A stretch of DNA of 64,000 bases, from positions 42,763,152 to 42,827,151 of the forward strand of contig OX381720.1 in NCBI GenBank assembly GCA_947462335.1. Reading direction: 5' to 3'. Under the pieces are notes generated by a model that saw only the letters and a list, made by a program, of their open reading frames with translations, was not told where the DNA came from and did no database searches. Position 1 is the first letter of the stretch; the number at the start of each line of letters is the position of its first letter. Both the position numbers and the translations under genes were made by a program. Origin of the DNA: Harmothoe impar (taxonomy: Eukaryota > Annelida > Polychaeta > Phyllodocida > Polynoidae). Shown here one piece after another: positions 18,955-30,690 of the stretch.

Positions 18955-21900
18955 TTCAGAGCCCGCTAGAATTTCTCAGGTTTCAGAGCCCGCTAGATTT
19001 TCTCAGGTATCAGAGCCCGCTAGATTTTCCAGGTATCAGAGCCCGCTAGATTTCTTAGGTTTCAGAGCCCGCTAGATTTTATGGATTTCAGAGCCCGCTA
19101 GAATTTCGCAGTTTCAGAGCCCGCTAGATTTTTTCAAGTTTCAGAGCCCGCTAGATTTTTTCAGGTATCAGAGCCCGCTAGATTTCCCAGGTTTCAGAGC
19201 CCGCTAGATTTTATGGATTTCAGAGCCCGCTAGAATTTCTCAGTTTCAGAACCCGCTAGATTTTTTTCAGGTATCAGAGTCCGCTTGATTTTTTCAGGTA
19301 TCAGAGCCCGCTAGATATTTTCAGGTATCAGAGCCCGCTAGATTTCTTAGGTTTCAGAGCCAGCTAGATTTTATGGATTTCAGAGCCCGCTAGAATTTCT
19401 CAGGTTTCAGAGTCCGCTAGATTTTTTCAGGTATCAGAACCCGCTAGATTTCTGTAGGTTTCAGAGCCCGCTAGATTTTCTCAGATATCAGAGCCCGCCA
19501 GATTTTCTCAGGTATCAGAGCCCGCTAGATTTTATAGATTTCAGAGCCCGCTAGATTTTATGGATTTCAGAGCCCGCTAGAATTTCTCAGGTTTCAGAGC
19601 AGCTAGATTTCTCAGGTATCAGAGCCCGCTAGATTTCTTAGGTTTCAGAGCCCGCTAGATTTTATGGATTTCAGAGCCCGCTAGAATTTCTCAAGTTTCA
19701 GAGCCCGCTAGATTTTTTTCAGGTATCAGAACCCGCTAGATTTCTGTAGGTTTCAGAGCCCGCTAGATTTTATGGATTTCAGAGACCGCTAGAATTTCTC
19801 AGGTTTCAGAGCCCGCTTTATTTTCTCAGATATCAGAGCCCGCTAGATTTTCTCAGGTATCAGAGCCCACTAGATTTTATAGATTTCAGAGCCCGCTAGA
19901 TTTTATGGATTTCAGAGCCCGCTAGAATTTCTCAGGTTTCAGAGCCCGCTAGATTTCTTAGGTATCAGAGCCCGCTAGATTTTATAGATTTCAGAGCCCG
20001 CTAGATTTTTTAAGGTTTCAGAGCCCGCTAGAATTTCTCAGGTTTAAAAGCCCGCTAGATTTTCTCAGGTTTCAGAGTCTGCTGGATTTTTTCAGGTATC
20101 AGAGCCCACTAGATTTCCTCAGGTTTCAGAGCCGGCTAGATTTTATGGATTTCAGAGCCCGCTAGAATTTCTCAGGTTTCAGAGCCCGCTAGAATTTCTC
20201 AGGTTTCAGAGTCCGCTAGATTTTTCAGGTTTCAGAGCCCGCTAGATTTTCTCAGGTATCAGAGCCAGCTAGATTTTATAGATTTCAGAGCCCGCTCGAT
20301 TTTATGGATTTCAGAGCCCGCTAGAATATCTCAGGTTTCAGAGCCCGCTAGATTTCTTAGGTATCAGAGCCCGCTAGATTTTATAGATTTCAGAGCCTTT
20401 TCAGAGCTTTTTCAGAGATTTTTTAAGGTTTCAGAGCCCGCTAGAATTTCACAGTTTCAGAGCCCGCTAGATTTTTTCAAGTTTCAGAGCCCGCTAGATT
20501 TTTTCAGGTATCAGAGCCCGCTAGATTTCCCAGGTTTCAGAGCCCGCTAGATTTTATGGATTTCAGAGCCCGCTAGAATTTCTCAGTTTCAGAACCCGCT
20601 AGATTTTTTTCAGGTATCAGAGTCCGCTTGATTTTCTCAGGTATCAGAGCCCGCTAGATATTTTCAGGTATCAGAGCCCGCTAGATTTCTTAGGTTTCAG
20701 AGCCAGCTAGATTTTATGGATTTCAGAGCCCGCTAGAATTTCTCAGGTTTCAGAGTCCGCTAGATTTTTTCAGGTACCAGAACCCGCTAGATTTTCTCAG
20801 GTTTCAGAGCCCGCTAGATTTTATTGATTTCAGAGCCCACTAGAATTTCTCAGGTTTCAGAGCCCGCTATATTTTCTCAGATATCAGAGCCCGCCAGATT
20901 TTCTCAGGTATCAGAGCCCGCTAGATTTTATAGATTTCAGAGCCCGCTAGATTTTATGGATTTCAGAGCCCGCTAGAATTTCTCAGGTTTCAGAGCAGCT
21001 AGATTTCTCAGGTATCAGAGCCCGCTAGATTTCTTAGGTTTCAGAGCCCGCTAGATTTTATGGATTTCAGAGCCCGCTAGAATTTCTCAAGTTTCAGAGC
21101 CCGCTAGATTTTTTTCAGGTATCAGAACCCGCTAGATTTCTGTAGGTTTCAGAGCCCGCTAGATTTTATGGATTTCAGAGACCGCTAGAATTTCTCAGGT
21201 TTCAGAGCCCGCTTTATTTTCTCAGATATCAGAGCCCGCTAGATTTTCTCAGGTATCAGAGCCAGCTAGATTTTATAGATTTCAGAGCCCGCTCGATTTT
21301 ATGGATTTCAGAGCCCGCTAGAATATCTCAGGTTTCAGAGCCCGCTAGATTTCTTAGGTATCAGAGCCCGCTAGATTTTATAGATTTCAGAGCCCGCTAG
21401 ATTTTTTAAGGTTTCAGAGCCCGCTAGAATTTCTCAGGTTTAAGAGCCCGCTATATTTTCTCAGGTATCAGAGCCCGCTAGATTTCTTAGGTTTCAGAGC
21501 CAGCTAGATTTTATGGATTTCAGAGCCCGCTAGAATTTCTCAGGTTTCAGAGTCAGCTAGATTTTTTCAGGTACCAGAACCCGCTAGATTTTCTCAGGTT
21601 TCAGAGCCCGCTAGATTTTATTGATTTCAGAGCCCACTAGAATTTCTCAGGTTTCAGAGCCCGCTATATTTTCTCAGATATCAGAGCCCGCCAGATTTTC
21701 TCAGGTATCAGAGCCCGCTAGATTTTATAGATTTCAGAGCCCGCTAGATTTTATGGATTTCAGAGCCCGCTAGAATTTCTCAGGTTTCAGAGCAGCTAGA
21801 TTTCTCAGGTATCAGAGCCCGCTAGATTTCTTAGGTTTCAGAGCCCGCTAGATTTTATGGATTTCAGAGCCCGCTAGAATTTCTCAAGTTTCAGAGCCCG

Positions 21901-22529
21901 CTAGATTTTTTTCAGGTATCAGAACCCGCTAGATTTCTGTAGGTTTCAGAGCCCGCTAGATTTTATGGATTTCAGAGACCGCTAGAATTTCTCAGGTTTC
22001 AGAGCCCGCTTTATTTTCTCAGATATCAGAGCCCGCTAGATTTTCTCAGGTATCAGAGCCAGCTAGATTTTATAGATTTCAGAGCCCGCTCGATTTTATG
22101 GATTTCAGAGCCCGCTAGAATATCTCAGGTTTCAGAGCCCGCTAGATTTCTTAGGTATCAGAGCCCGCTAGATTTTATAGATTTCAGAGCCCGCTAGATT
22201 TTTTAAGGTTTCAGAGCCCGCTAGAATTTCTCAGGTTTAAGAGCCCGCTATATTTTCTCAGGTTTCAGAGCCAGCTAGATTTCTGTAGGTATCAGAGCCA
22301 GCTAGATGTTTTAGACATCAGAGACCGCTTGTTTTTCAAAGTATCAGAGCCCGCTAGATTTCTTAGGTTTTAGAGACCCCTAGATTTTCTCAGGTTTCAG
22401 AGCCCGCTAGATTTCTGTAAGCATCAGAGCCCGCTAGATTTCTTAGGTTTCAGAGCCCGCTAGATGTTTTACATATTCAGAGCCTGCTAGATTTCTGTAG
22501 GTATCAGAACCCGCTAGATTTTTATAGAT
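18955..22529. repeat. 3.6 kb satellite of about 27 bp units with higher-order structure
   Basis: Roughly 130 units have a constant core, CAGAGCCCGCTAGA, joined by variable spacers (TTTTATGGATTT, ATTTCTCAGGTTT, TTTTCTCAGGTAT, TTTCTTAGGT). The GCTAGA core puts stop codons through it and no frame is open. Rare variants repeat at fixed distances: CAGAGCAGCTAG at 19595, 20991 and 21788, and AGAGACCGCT at 19781, 21177 and 21974. This shows a 797 bp tandem duplication (about 20670-22260) on top of an older 1.34-1.40 kb one. An irregular junction (TCAGAGCCTTTTCAGAGC) lies at about 20390-20425. Confidence 0.95.
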
Positions 22530-22840
22530 ACAATCAACTCCCTCTAATGCAACCACCCTTGGGCCTATTCAAAAGTGGTCGCAATGGCGGCGTGGTCGCC
22601 CTGGGGGGGAGTCAAGCTGATACATATATATATATAGGGTTGATAGTTTTCCACCCACAATAAAGGTATGTAGCATAGAGTTTCTGACCAATATCAATAC
22701 GTTTTTACATTGATGTACTAGTATAGGGCCCTGATTTTTACTTGAATAAAAGTCCAGCCCAGCTCATTAGTCAGATTTTAGGGGGGCAACCCGACTCACC
22801 TGTTCAGTGGTCGGGGTGGAGAGGGACAGACACCCCTCAC
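22530..22840. other. No gene seen
   Basis: This is the end of the satellite and unique DNA, with a TA-rich run near 22621-22635. There is no supported exon. Confidence 0.4.
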
Positions 22841-22925
22841 CCAGTGAGCACAAAATTAGTCTCAACACTGAATCAACATCAAATCAACACTGACAACCAT
22901 TTATTAATGTTGATTCAATGTTCTC
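22841..22925. mobile_element. Truncated CCCAGTGGGCACA-type MITE
   Basis: It begins CCAGTGAGCACAAAATT and contains internal inverted AATCAACATcaaatc / ATGTTGATTCAATGTT. The right terminal repeat is missing. It is the same family as 48095-48200 in the opposite orientation. Confidence 0.6.
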
Positions 22926-23239
22926 TGATGAGAGGGGATGAGAAATACTACATATATAGTAGGCCATACCTATTTTCGTTCATTATCCTCCTAATGTTCA
23001 CGCCACATAATATCCTTCTGAATTCGTATAATTATATATAGAACCGCCACAGAATCATGGACAAACGGATTTGTGCTTCTGCTTCCAACATTCGCGACCA
23101 CTTGGATGACCCAGGATTGGGTCTCCACATGTATCTGGTACTATGGTTACTCCTGGGCTAAGCCAGCTGAGCAGAATTATGGCAATGTGAGCCAATATTT
23201 GATACAACGTTTATAAGCCCCATATACAGGCCCTGCTTC

Positions 23240-23341
23240 ATCTCCAAGTGGTCCCCCGGCGGTGTGTCCCCCTGGTGAGCAGCGCACGAACTGCGCCGCC
23301 TGCAGCCCGCTCCCGCCGCATTCAGTGACTCTATGTGTACG
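23240..23341 (+). promoter_or_regulatory. Probable 5' UTR / CpG-rich promoter-proximal region
   Basis: GC- and CpG-rich DNA lies just upstream of the ATG exon, with no TATA box at a useful distance. This is typical of a CpG-type animal promoter, but the transcription start cannot be placed. Confidence 0.35.
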
Positions 23342-23399
23342 ATGGCGGACGCACGTAAACCGGGATACCTTGTGGCAGCCTGCCTGCTCGTCAACCTAG
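23342..23399 (+). CDS. First coding exon with signal-peptide-like sequence (gene continues beyond window)
   Basis: ATG sits in a strong context (A at -3, G at +4). It encodes MADARKPGYLVAACLLVNL and one further base before a near-consensus donor G|GTAAGT at 23400. A short basic N-terminus followed by a hydrophobic core (YLVAACLLVNL) suggests a secreted or type I membrane protein, though the core could also be a membrane anchor. An in-frame ATG at 23333 would add three residues. The surroundings (23240-23400) are GC- and CpG-rich, like a promoter-proximal 5' UTR. No following exon with a matching phase was identified, so the family is unknown and the first intron is probably very long. Confidence 0.55.
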
Positions 23400-26300
23400 G
23401 TAAGTACACCTTGATGTGGCATTAACTTGCAGGTACACCACGGAGTACCTTATACACCGGCCCTGGAGCAGGAGCTGACACCCTGGAGGAGTGCATGGAG
23501 GGCAGGGATCGGGGGCCATTGATGGGGGGTGGTAGGCTATTGGGTGCCGGGTGTTACAGGGGCTTGGTAAAAGCTCAGTGTTGGTCGCGTAGCGCTGCCT
23601 GAATGCAGCCCCGCCTCCCTCTCTGCCTCCCTCCTCCACACCCTCCACTACGCAGAACATCACCTTTATTCCCACATAAAAGAAACACATAATGATACAA
23701 CCCATATATAGTTTGTAATAGGAGTTTGATGTCGTTCAGCGGGAGCCGAGTGGGGCTGCAGGGGCGGGGTGACATGGTTGTAGGGGACATATTTAATGTG
23801 GCTGAATACTAATGATGAGGACCACCAGATCTGCAGCCACCACACCACCGTCACCACCCACAGGAGGAGCAGGCGGCGGACAGGGGGAGGCACAGGAGGA
23901 GGTTTTGGAGAAAGGTTCAGTGGTGGAAGCAGCAGTCACCACTGCCATGCTACCCCCTTGCCACCTATGGACGCCACCCCCTCCCCCCCCCCCCCCCCAC
24001 CCACCCACACACGCCGTCCTCCATGTCCCCATGTCTCAGCACTGATCAATAAAATCCATCCCCAAGTTGTGGACAGCAGGAGGAGGGAGAAGGGCATTGG
24101 ACTCCTCCAGGGCGGCCTCCTCCAGTGGGGACCGGTATAGGAGGGTGTTTACAGTTAGGAAGACGGCAGGGCGTGTTGGCGTAAATCTGTCTCAATGCAT
24201 TACAAGTGGACCTGGTGTGTGTATGGGGGGGGGGGGGCATGGTACCCTGCAGTGTCCTTGTCTCAGCATCCACCACTGCGCTGCATGTGCAGAGCTGAGG
24301 GATGAAGCATGTAGACTGAGGTCTGTCGGCATGGAAGAAGATGGAAGGACCCAATATCTCTGTCCACAGTCCTTCTTATAATACCCTTTCTGGGCCTTAA
24401 CTGTATAACAATCTATCTATGCATCTATTTGCCTCCCGACCTCTGTGAACCTTATTGGTTTGGTAAAGCTGAGAGGAAGTTAGATGGCCCTGGTTTGGGC
24501 ACGTAGACCTATAGCCTATACCATTACATGGTGCACGGGAGGCGTTGGTAGACTCACCCTCCTCCAGTCCCCACCACCAGGGTGTCTGAAATGACGCAGT
24601 TACAGCAGCCCCAGTACTCCACCCGTCAACTAAATGCACCTCTGTTATAGAATGCACTGAATGTCCCCATGGCAATAATAATGGACCACTGGCGTAGGAA
24701 TATCTATAAGGGGGTCCCCTAAAGAACCCAATATAAAAACATAGCATTCTCCACAACTGAAACCCCCCTCCCGCCAATTCAGATTTGCTCTCTATACGCC
24801 TATATGGACGCTGGCAGTGACATTGTGATGAAACATATCCTATTGACACACAACTAGACTGTATCTTATCCATGTCTAATCAACCGTGCTGATCTAGATT
24901 CTAATTAGTTACAAATTAAGAATGTCCTCCACATTCCAGGTGTCTCCAATATTACGCTCACAGGCACACCCTTCTCTGTTGCTGAAACAGGACGTAGGTC
25001 GGTGTGAATGCGAGCTGCTAGATTTCAACCCTATATTTTGACTGACATCATTCCACTCAGAATCTATTTCAAACACAGAAAGCAAAAACTCCAAATAGAA
25101 TGGTTGAAAACTAAAATGTGGAGACTCCCCATACACTGCAGGCCTATACCATACACCAATCCTATCCCACAAGCTTGGGTCATAGCTGGCACGCTGCCAG
25201 AATAGGTAGTCCTCTGGAAATTGCCCCTGCGTTTACCAATGGGCTTTATATTGGAAGTAATAACGTCTGGGGTGGCCGAAATGTCGTCTGCTATTGCCAG
25301 TCTCCTGTAATCCAACAGACCATCTGTTTTTTTACAGTGACCAGCCGCCAGGGTAAACGCAGAGAAGGCTCTATATAGGTTAAAGGCCCACTCAGCCGGC
25401 GCAGGCCCAGTAGTATAGACAAAGGGGCATTTTTGTCTGGGCTGGTTCGGGGGAGGTTGGGTGTGGTTTTGTCGTCTGCTATTTTCAAACTATTGAACAA
25501 GAGTGAGCTCTCTGTTTTGGATTATATCTGAACAATTATTCTAAGTGTTATCAATATAAATCTACGTCGCGCGCGGCCAGATTTGATATTGATCGTGTCA
25601 AATATTCGTAGACCGACAGCAGAAAAGATGCGCATCGTGCGTTGGGCTATTCTGGAATCAATATATTTGGTTTCATGTTTTTTGCCACCCACAAAAAGTC
25701 ATTTCGTGGGCGAGGATTGCCAACACCCCAATAATGGAAAACGGGGGATCACCCGACTCTGGTCACATAACCCGACACGACTAGCTATTCATTTTACCGC
25801 CAACCCTCCCTGCACATTCGTTTAACCCTATCACAACGGAGCCTGGCCAACTGGTATGACTGTATGTATTTAGCCCGGTCTTAGTGTGATTTAAGACAGG
25901 AATCTTTGATATGTTGATACTTTGTCCATTGAAAAAATACTTCCCCATCATGTCTTCACCGTATCACTGAAAATTCCTTTGGAATAATGAATTAATGAGT
26001 TTGGCGCGAAAAAGCAGACGACATTGTTTTTCACGGATTGTCCATTATGACCTGAATGGACGTGTCCTACATTCACGTGGGAGCCCACGGCCCCAATCAT
26101 TCTACTGAGAGATGATTTCACACAGTCTTCTGTCGTCAATGCCATTACAAGGGCGTGGACAACTGTGGCGGTGTTTACCCTCATTATGGTTTGTATATAA
26201 GGCCTGCTTACATCGGCCATGACACTATAAGGCTCACGGTGCGTGGGGGCGGGGGAGGCATACAAGGTCAACACACGGGTAATTTGACGGTGGACATTGC

Positions 26301-26953
26301 CAAGGGAGTGATGACTTGGCAGTGACCCTGAAATAACAGCCTCCCATTATTAGGTCAATAATCTATGGTAGGTAGCCATAGAACAATGTGGCTTGTTCTG
26401 TGTCAACTTGTGTCAACTTGTGTGGCCTTGTGTAGCCTTGTGTGCTCTGGGTGAGGTGTTGTTGTTCCTCACCTGCTACTGTTTGTAATGTCAGTAGTGT
26501 AGTGGGTTGTGTCAATAGTGGTGGCCATTAATCCCTAAAGAATACAACACCGTGATTAATAGTTCAGTAATTATAAAAGTATGAAACACTAATGATTATA
26601 CATCATTAAATACACACGTTGTGTATACGTTTTGTGAAAGTAATGGAAAGTAATGTATGATGATGTGGCCATGTCCAATTCACATTTTATTCGGATCCTA
26701 CAGACACAAAGAGGCGAGTTAGACTATATATCCATTTGCTATCCCATTTAATGGTGTTTACTGGATTCGCTTCCTCATACACCATGGCATTATGACCATT
26801 GGTAGGCCCCTCTATGCTGATTTGCTATCCGCTCCCGCCCAATACCATGATACCCTACATCCCTGTCTCATCCTTCTCTACGTCCACCTTTAACCCCCAC
26901 CCATACTCCCACCCCCTGCTATACTTCCGTCCTACCCCACCCCCGGTACCATC
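23400..26953. other. Presumed intron; poly-G/poly-C tracts, no exon seen
   Basis: It holds poly-C at 23976-23998 and poly-G at 24226-24238. The 14-mer TGTCGTCTGCTATT occurs at 25282 and 25470, with a reversed AGCAGACGACA at 26013. A short tandem run of about 12-base units (CTTGTGTCAA, then CTTGTGTGGC) lies at 26393-26447. The long frames (for example 24397-24873 on the - strand) look like chance. Confidence 0.45.
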
Positions 26954-27209
26954 TTAACCATGTAAGGGCAGTGGAGCACTACAGCGCACTATACTATTAT
27001 GCCCTTTTGTCGACACGATTCATGATTGCAGCATCGGCCTAGCTACTTATACTAGTGCGGTATTCATCTAACGTGTCGACTCTACAGGGTTGATGCGCCA
27101 GTGCGGTGCTGGCGAGTTACTCGCCGGTGGTGCATAGGGCCTATAATGAAGCCCCTGAATGAACCAAACAAATACATGAAGCTCTGAGGCATAGGTCCTC
27201 AAAGGGTTA
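26954..27209. mobile_element. MITE family A copy 1
   Basis: The left end TTAACCATGTAAGGGCAG and the right end GGTCCTCAAAGGGTTA are imperfect inverted repeats. Inside are GATTCATGATTGCAGC and other blocks shared with the family. It is diverged and non-coding. Confidence 0.5.
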
Positions 27210-27739
27210 CGACGTAAGGATTACTAGGCTGAGCTATGGTCATGAATTATGCTCTAATCACATCATCCTAATCTGTAGTCTGGGGTGGCTAATCCACAGG
27301 GAGGGGGGGGGGGGGGCTACTACCCTGCACCCCCTCCCCCATCCCTACACCCGACCCCTGCTGTATATGGGGCCTCAGATGGTGTACACCACCGCCCACA
27401 CCGTCTTGGATAAACAGCAGTTATAATGGCGGAAACAAGGAGACATCTCCCATCTTTCATATCATTAGGTATAATAAAAACACGTCCAATTCCATCATAT
27501 AAAACAACAGTTACAAATGCCTCAAAGGGAATTGCACTAAAAAGACACCATCTAAGTATTAATAACCCCAGACAGAAATATAAATTACTGCTGCATGCGC
27601 ATAAAAACAGCACAGTCTTTAGATGATCACTCCCCTTGTCACAAGTTGCAGGCTGCCTCCGTTTGAAGTTAAATAAGGGAGATAACATTTAAAAATGAGG
27701 GGAGATTTCTTGTGGCATGGCAGGGCCTTGTCATCAATC

Positions 27740-27812
27740 ATGGCGGCCGGTGTGGGCGCCGGTCCTGCCGGTGACGCCGGGAGACGCAGGCAGCAGCCGC
27801 CGCCGGGGGGAG
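27740..27812 (+). CDS. Possible alternative first exon (Ala/Gly/Pro/Arg-rich N-terminus)
   Basis: ATG in a strong context (A at -3, G at +4) is followed by MAAGVGAGPAGDAGRRRQQP, four more residues and one base. A donor G|GTAGGA follows at 27813. The block is sharply GC- and CpG-rich compared with its surroundings. The split-codon phase equals that of the exon at 23342, so both could join the same downstream exon. It has no signal peptide. It could instead be the first exon of a separate gene, or non-coding. Confidence 0.4.
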
Positions 27813-27877
27813 GTAGGATGCCGGGTCCTTCTGCACCACTGATCTCAGGGTGGTAATCTTATTGGGGGCTGCTCTAT

Positions 27878-28086
27878 AGCCCTTTAAGGTCCGCGTTATG
27901 CTTTAATGTTCTTTATCGTTTATGGTGCATAAATGCAGCCATGGAATGCTCACCAGGAATGCATTCAAGCATCATGGCTATCCTACGGGAGTGTATATAT
28001 ATTGTTTGTTTGTTATTTATTTTATTCATGCACCAGAAGGACTAAGGGCATAATGCACTAAAGTACTATGTCGGCCCTTAAAGCCC
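27878..28086. mobile_element. MITE family A copy 2
   Basis: AGCCCTTTAAGGTCCGC at the left pairs with TCGGCCCTTAAAGCCC-like DNA at the right. The internal GGTGCATAAATGCAGCCATGG is the family signature. Confidence 0.65.
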
Positions 28087-29393
28087 AAAGGACTAGACAG
28101 GGGCTAGCCGGGCAGGCAGCGTGTGGCACCTTGTGGTGGGTAGACGGAGTGGGTTACAAAGAGGAGCTGGGGAGGTCACATTGTGCTCTGTGGTGACTCA
28201 CGTATCCCTGTGTCTGTGGGGGGGGGGGGAGGGCACAGTCACTAAAAGGAACTCTACAGAGGAAACCCCCGTGCACCGTCTCGACAGCGTGTAAGTAGTA
28301 TAACGAAAGTAGGCCACCGGAGGGCGAGACGGCAGCGGAACAGGAAAGGGATGCATGGATCATTACACTGACATCTACTTCGGATGGCTTGTGTGCAATT
28401 AAATACAATTTGCATGCAAATGATGACATGACATTAAAAAATAGAGGGCTGCTAGGATGTGTGCCTGTAGGTCCTGAGCCTATTATATCATCCACGAGGC
28501 TGGGGCGTAGTCTTATCAATCTCGTCAGGGCATTGGTTGCCTAGCAACACAGATCTCTCAGTGGGTTTAGGTTACGGAGGCCTTAGAAATGACCTTTGGC
28601 AATCAGTAATAGGATACATGCAGTCTCCATACTCCCCTTTCTGTCTAACATCTATCTGTCTCTCTCTCTGTATATCTGTCTCTGTCCCTGTCCCTGTCTC
28701 TGTCCCTTCCCCTTCTCCACTTCCCTGTGACTCTCATTCTGCATGGTCGTGCGCCCGGATTTAATTTAATTTTCATCCATCCACCTTTTTCGTTGACAAC
28801 AACTCAAAACACACTAGGAAAAGAAGCCATAAAAAAAGAGGCAAACAAAGGAAATTGTTAATGTAATAAAAAGATAAAGAAGGGGGGAGAGACCACATCA
28901 ACAAGCGCTCACCACTCAACAGCAGCTTTAATCAAATTTTGACAGTTACATCATGGAGGCTGGGCAGTTATTGAGAATCCACGTATAAATGTGACCATAG
29001 TCAATTCTGTTATAAATAATGGGTGTTTGTGTTTATGCTGCAAACTATGGTCTATTTTCATCGTGATTCATAGGAAATCTGTACAATAAGTCGTCAATAA
29101 AAAACGAGCCATCGCCTGTTGCTAGGATACGCCATAGGCGATCATATTGGTTGATGTGTAGGCCGCCATTTGTTACTTAGAACATGAAGTATTACTTATT
29201 TTTTGCAATACATTAAGGCTTATTCATATCTAATGAAAGAGGGAAATCAATATCAATAGGTTGTTTCCTGGTAGTCCTATATACCTGTAGCCAGAAGGGG
29301 TTAAAAGGGGCATGACACTGTCTGAACATGTTGTCCTGACCCTCATCCATTTTGCTCGTTGTGCCCAGTTATGGCCTTTTCACATTGTGCAAT
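28087..29393. other. Presumed intron; pyrimidine-rich repeat, no exon seen
   Basis: A CTGTCT/CCCTGT pyrimidine-rich simple repeat lies at about 28640-28725 and a G tract at 28218-28230. There is no supported exon. Confidence 0.45.
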
Positions 29394-29639
29394 AGCCCTT
29401 TGATAACGGCATGATGCCTCAAAGATTCACATTTAAGTGTCTTCATGATGCACAAATACAACACTGCCAATTATGTATATTGGCGCATCATCCCGACCAA
29501 TTTGTGATGTATCAAGCCTATAGGTTATATGATCGGTATGATGTATGGATCCAGCACCTTCAAATCACTCAGAGGGCTGCATTCATGCATCATGACGACA
29601 ACAGGTGCATTAAAGCAGTATGCTGCCCTTAGAGGGGTA
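29394..29639. mobile_element. MITE family A copy 3
   Basis: The left end is AGCCCTTTGATAACGGC and the right end TGCTGCCCTTAGAGGGGT. The interior has ATTCATGCATCATGACGACA and two TGATGYATC blocks typical of the family. Confidence 0.65.
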
Positions 29640-30460
29640 CTAATCCCTGATCGGAGGTTAGTGTGACGGGTGCACATTAGGCAGGTTACATGTGAATGGA
29701 CACTAAACCCCCAAAGCCCTCTGGGGCCGACAGTGTACCACAATCAGCTGTAATCAATCACTGATAAGAAAGGCTCAGCCCTCACCCTCCTACCTCCATC
29801 TCCATGCATGCACTCCAACATACCCAACGCATCAAGCATATATACGACTTAATTGTGATCCAACCAGGTTTTCTATAGTGAATCAATCATCTATAATATA
29901 GCACCTAATTGAGCGTGGATATAATATTGTAAGCCTTGATATTGTACTTTGCTATAGGGACTGGTGGAGAGTTATCATAACCTTTAAGGGCAGGATATTG
30001 CTTTAAGATATACAGCTCAATGACACCATCTGCCTCTACAGACGGAGTATGTACTCCCAGGAGCAGAGCAGGCTTATCAAGGACAGCTCCCCCTGCCTGC
30101 CTGCTACCCCCCATGACCTGGAGGAAACTGGATGGGATAGGGCTGCATGGGGGGGGGGGGGGTTATAGCAGGAGAGTCATCCTGTGTGGGGTGCCTGGAT
30201 ATAGGACTCTGATGAGCTACACATCCCTCTGTAAGCTGCCCTCACTAAATGACAACCCAGCAGGCACATTGTTAATACCTAACGATGACATCCATCCTGC
30301 ATGCAGCCTTAGGGGCACTTCACATGCGCAGGAGGACATGTCCTGTGGCAGCAGGCGGTGAGTGCTCCTCCAGGGTGCGTTATAGGCCTGTCAGGCGGCA
30401 CTCAGGGTGCACGTGTGCAGGTCTAGAGCTGCACCTAGATGTGCAATGGTTATATGTGGC

Positions 30461-30690
30461 TAACCCTTTAAGGACGGCCTGATACATCAATGCGTCATGA
30501 TAATTTGCCGTAATCTTGCGCCAGTGCAGGGCCGGTCCTGAATAGCTGCATCATACCGACCCTTTGATGAATGCATGCAGGACCGGTCAGTTAATTCAGA
30601 GGACATGATGCATGGATGCAACACCTTTCATGCATCATGCAGACAGTGGGACAAAGTGAATTAAAACACTAGTCTGTCCTTAAAGGGTAA
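30461..30690. mobile_element. MITE family A copy 4
   Basis: TAACCCTTTAAGGACGGCC at the left and CTGTCCTTAAAGGGTAA at the right are inverted repeats. The interior has repeated ATGCATGCAGGACCGGTC and CATGATGCATGGATGCA blocks. This is the best preserved pair of ends. Confidence 0.8.

Noticed and set aside
18955..22529. Repeat-protein gene
   Set aside because: The core GCTAGA puts stops in frame, and unit lengths vary without regard to a reading frame.
24397..24873. 158-codon - strand frame
   Set aside because: It shows no family resemblance, no splice sites in phase and no coding-like composition. It is the longest chance-type frame in the long intron apart from the F-box exon frame.
25948..26274. 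108-codon - strand frame
   Set aside because: There are no splice sites, no domain and no upstream or downstream partner exon.
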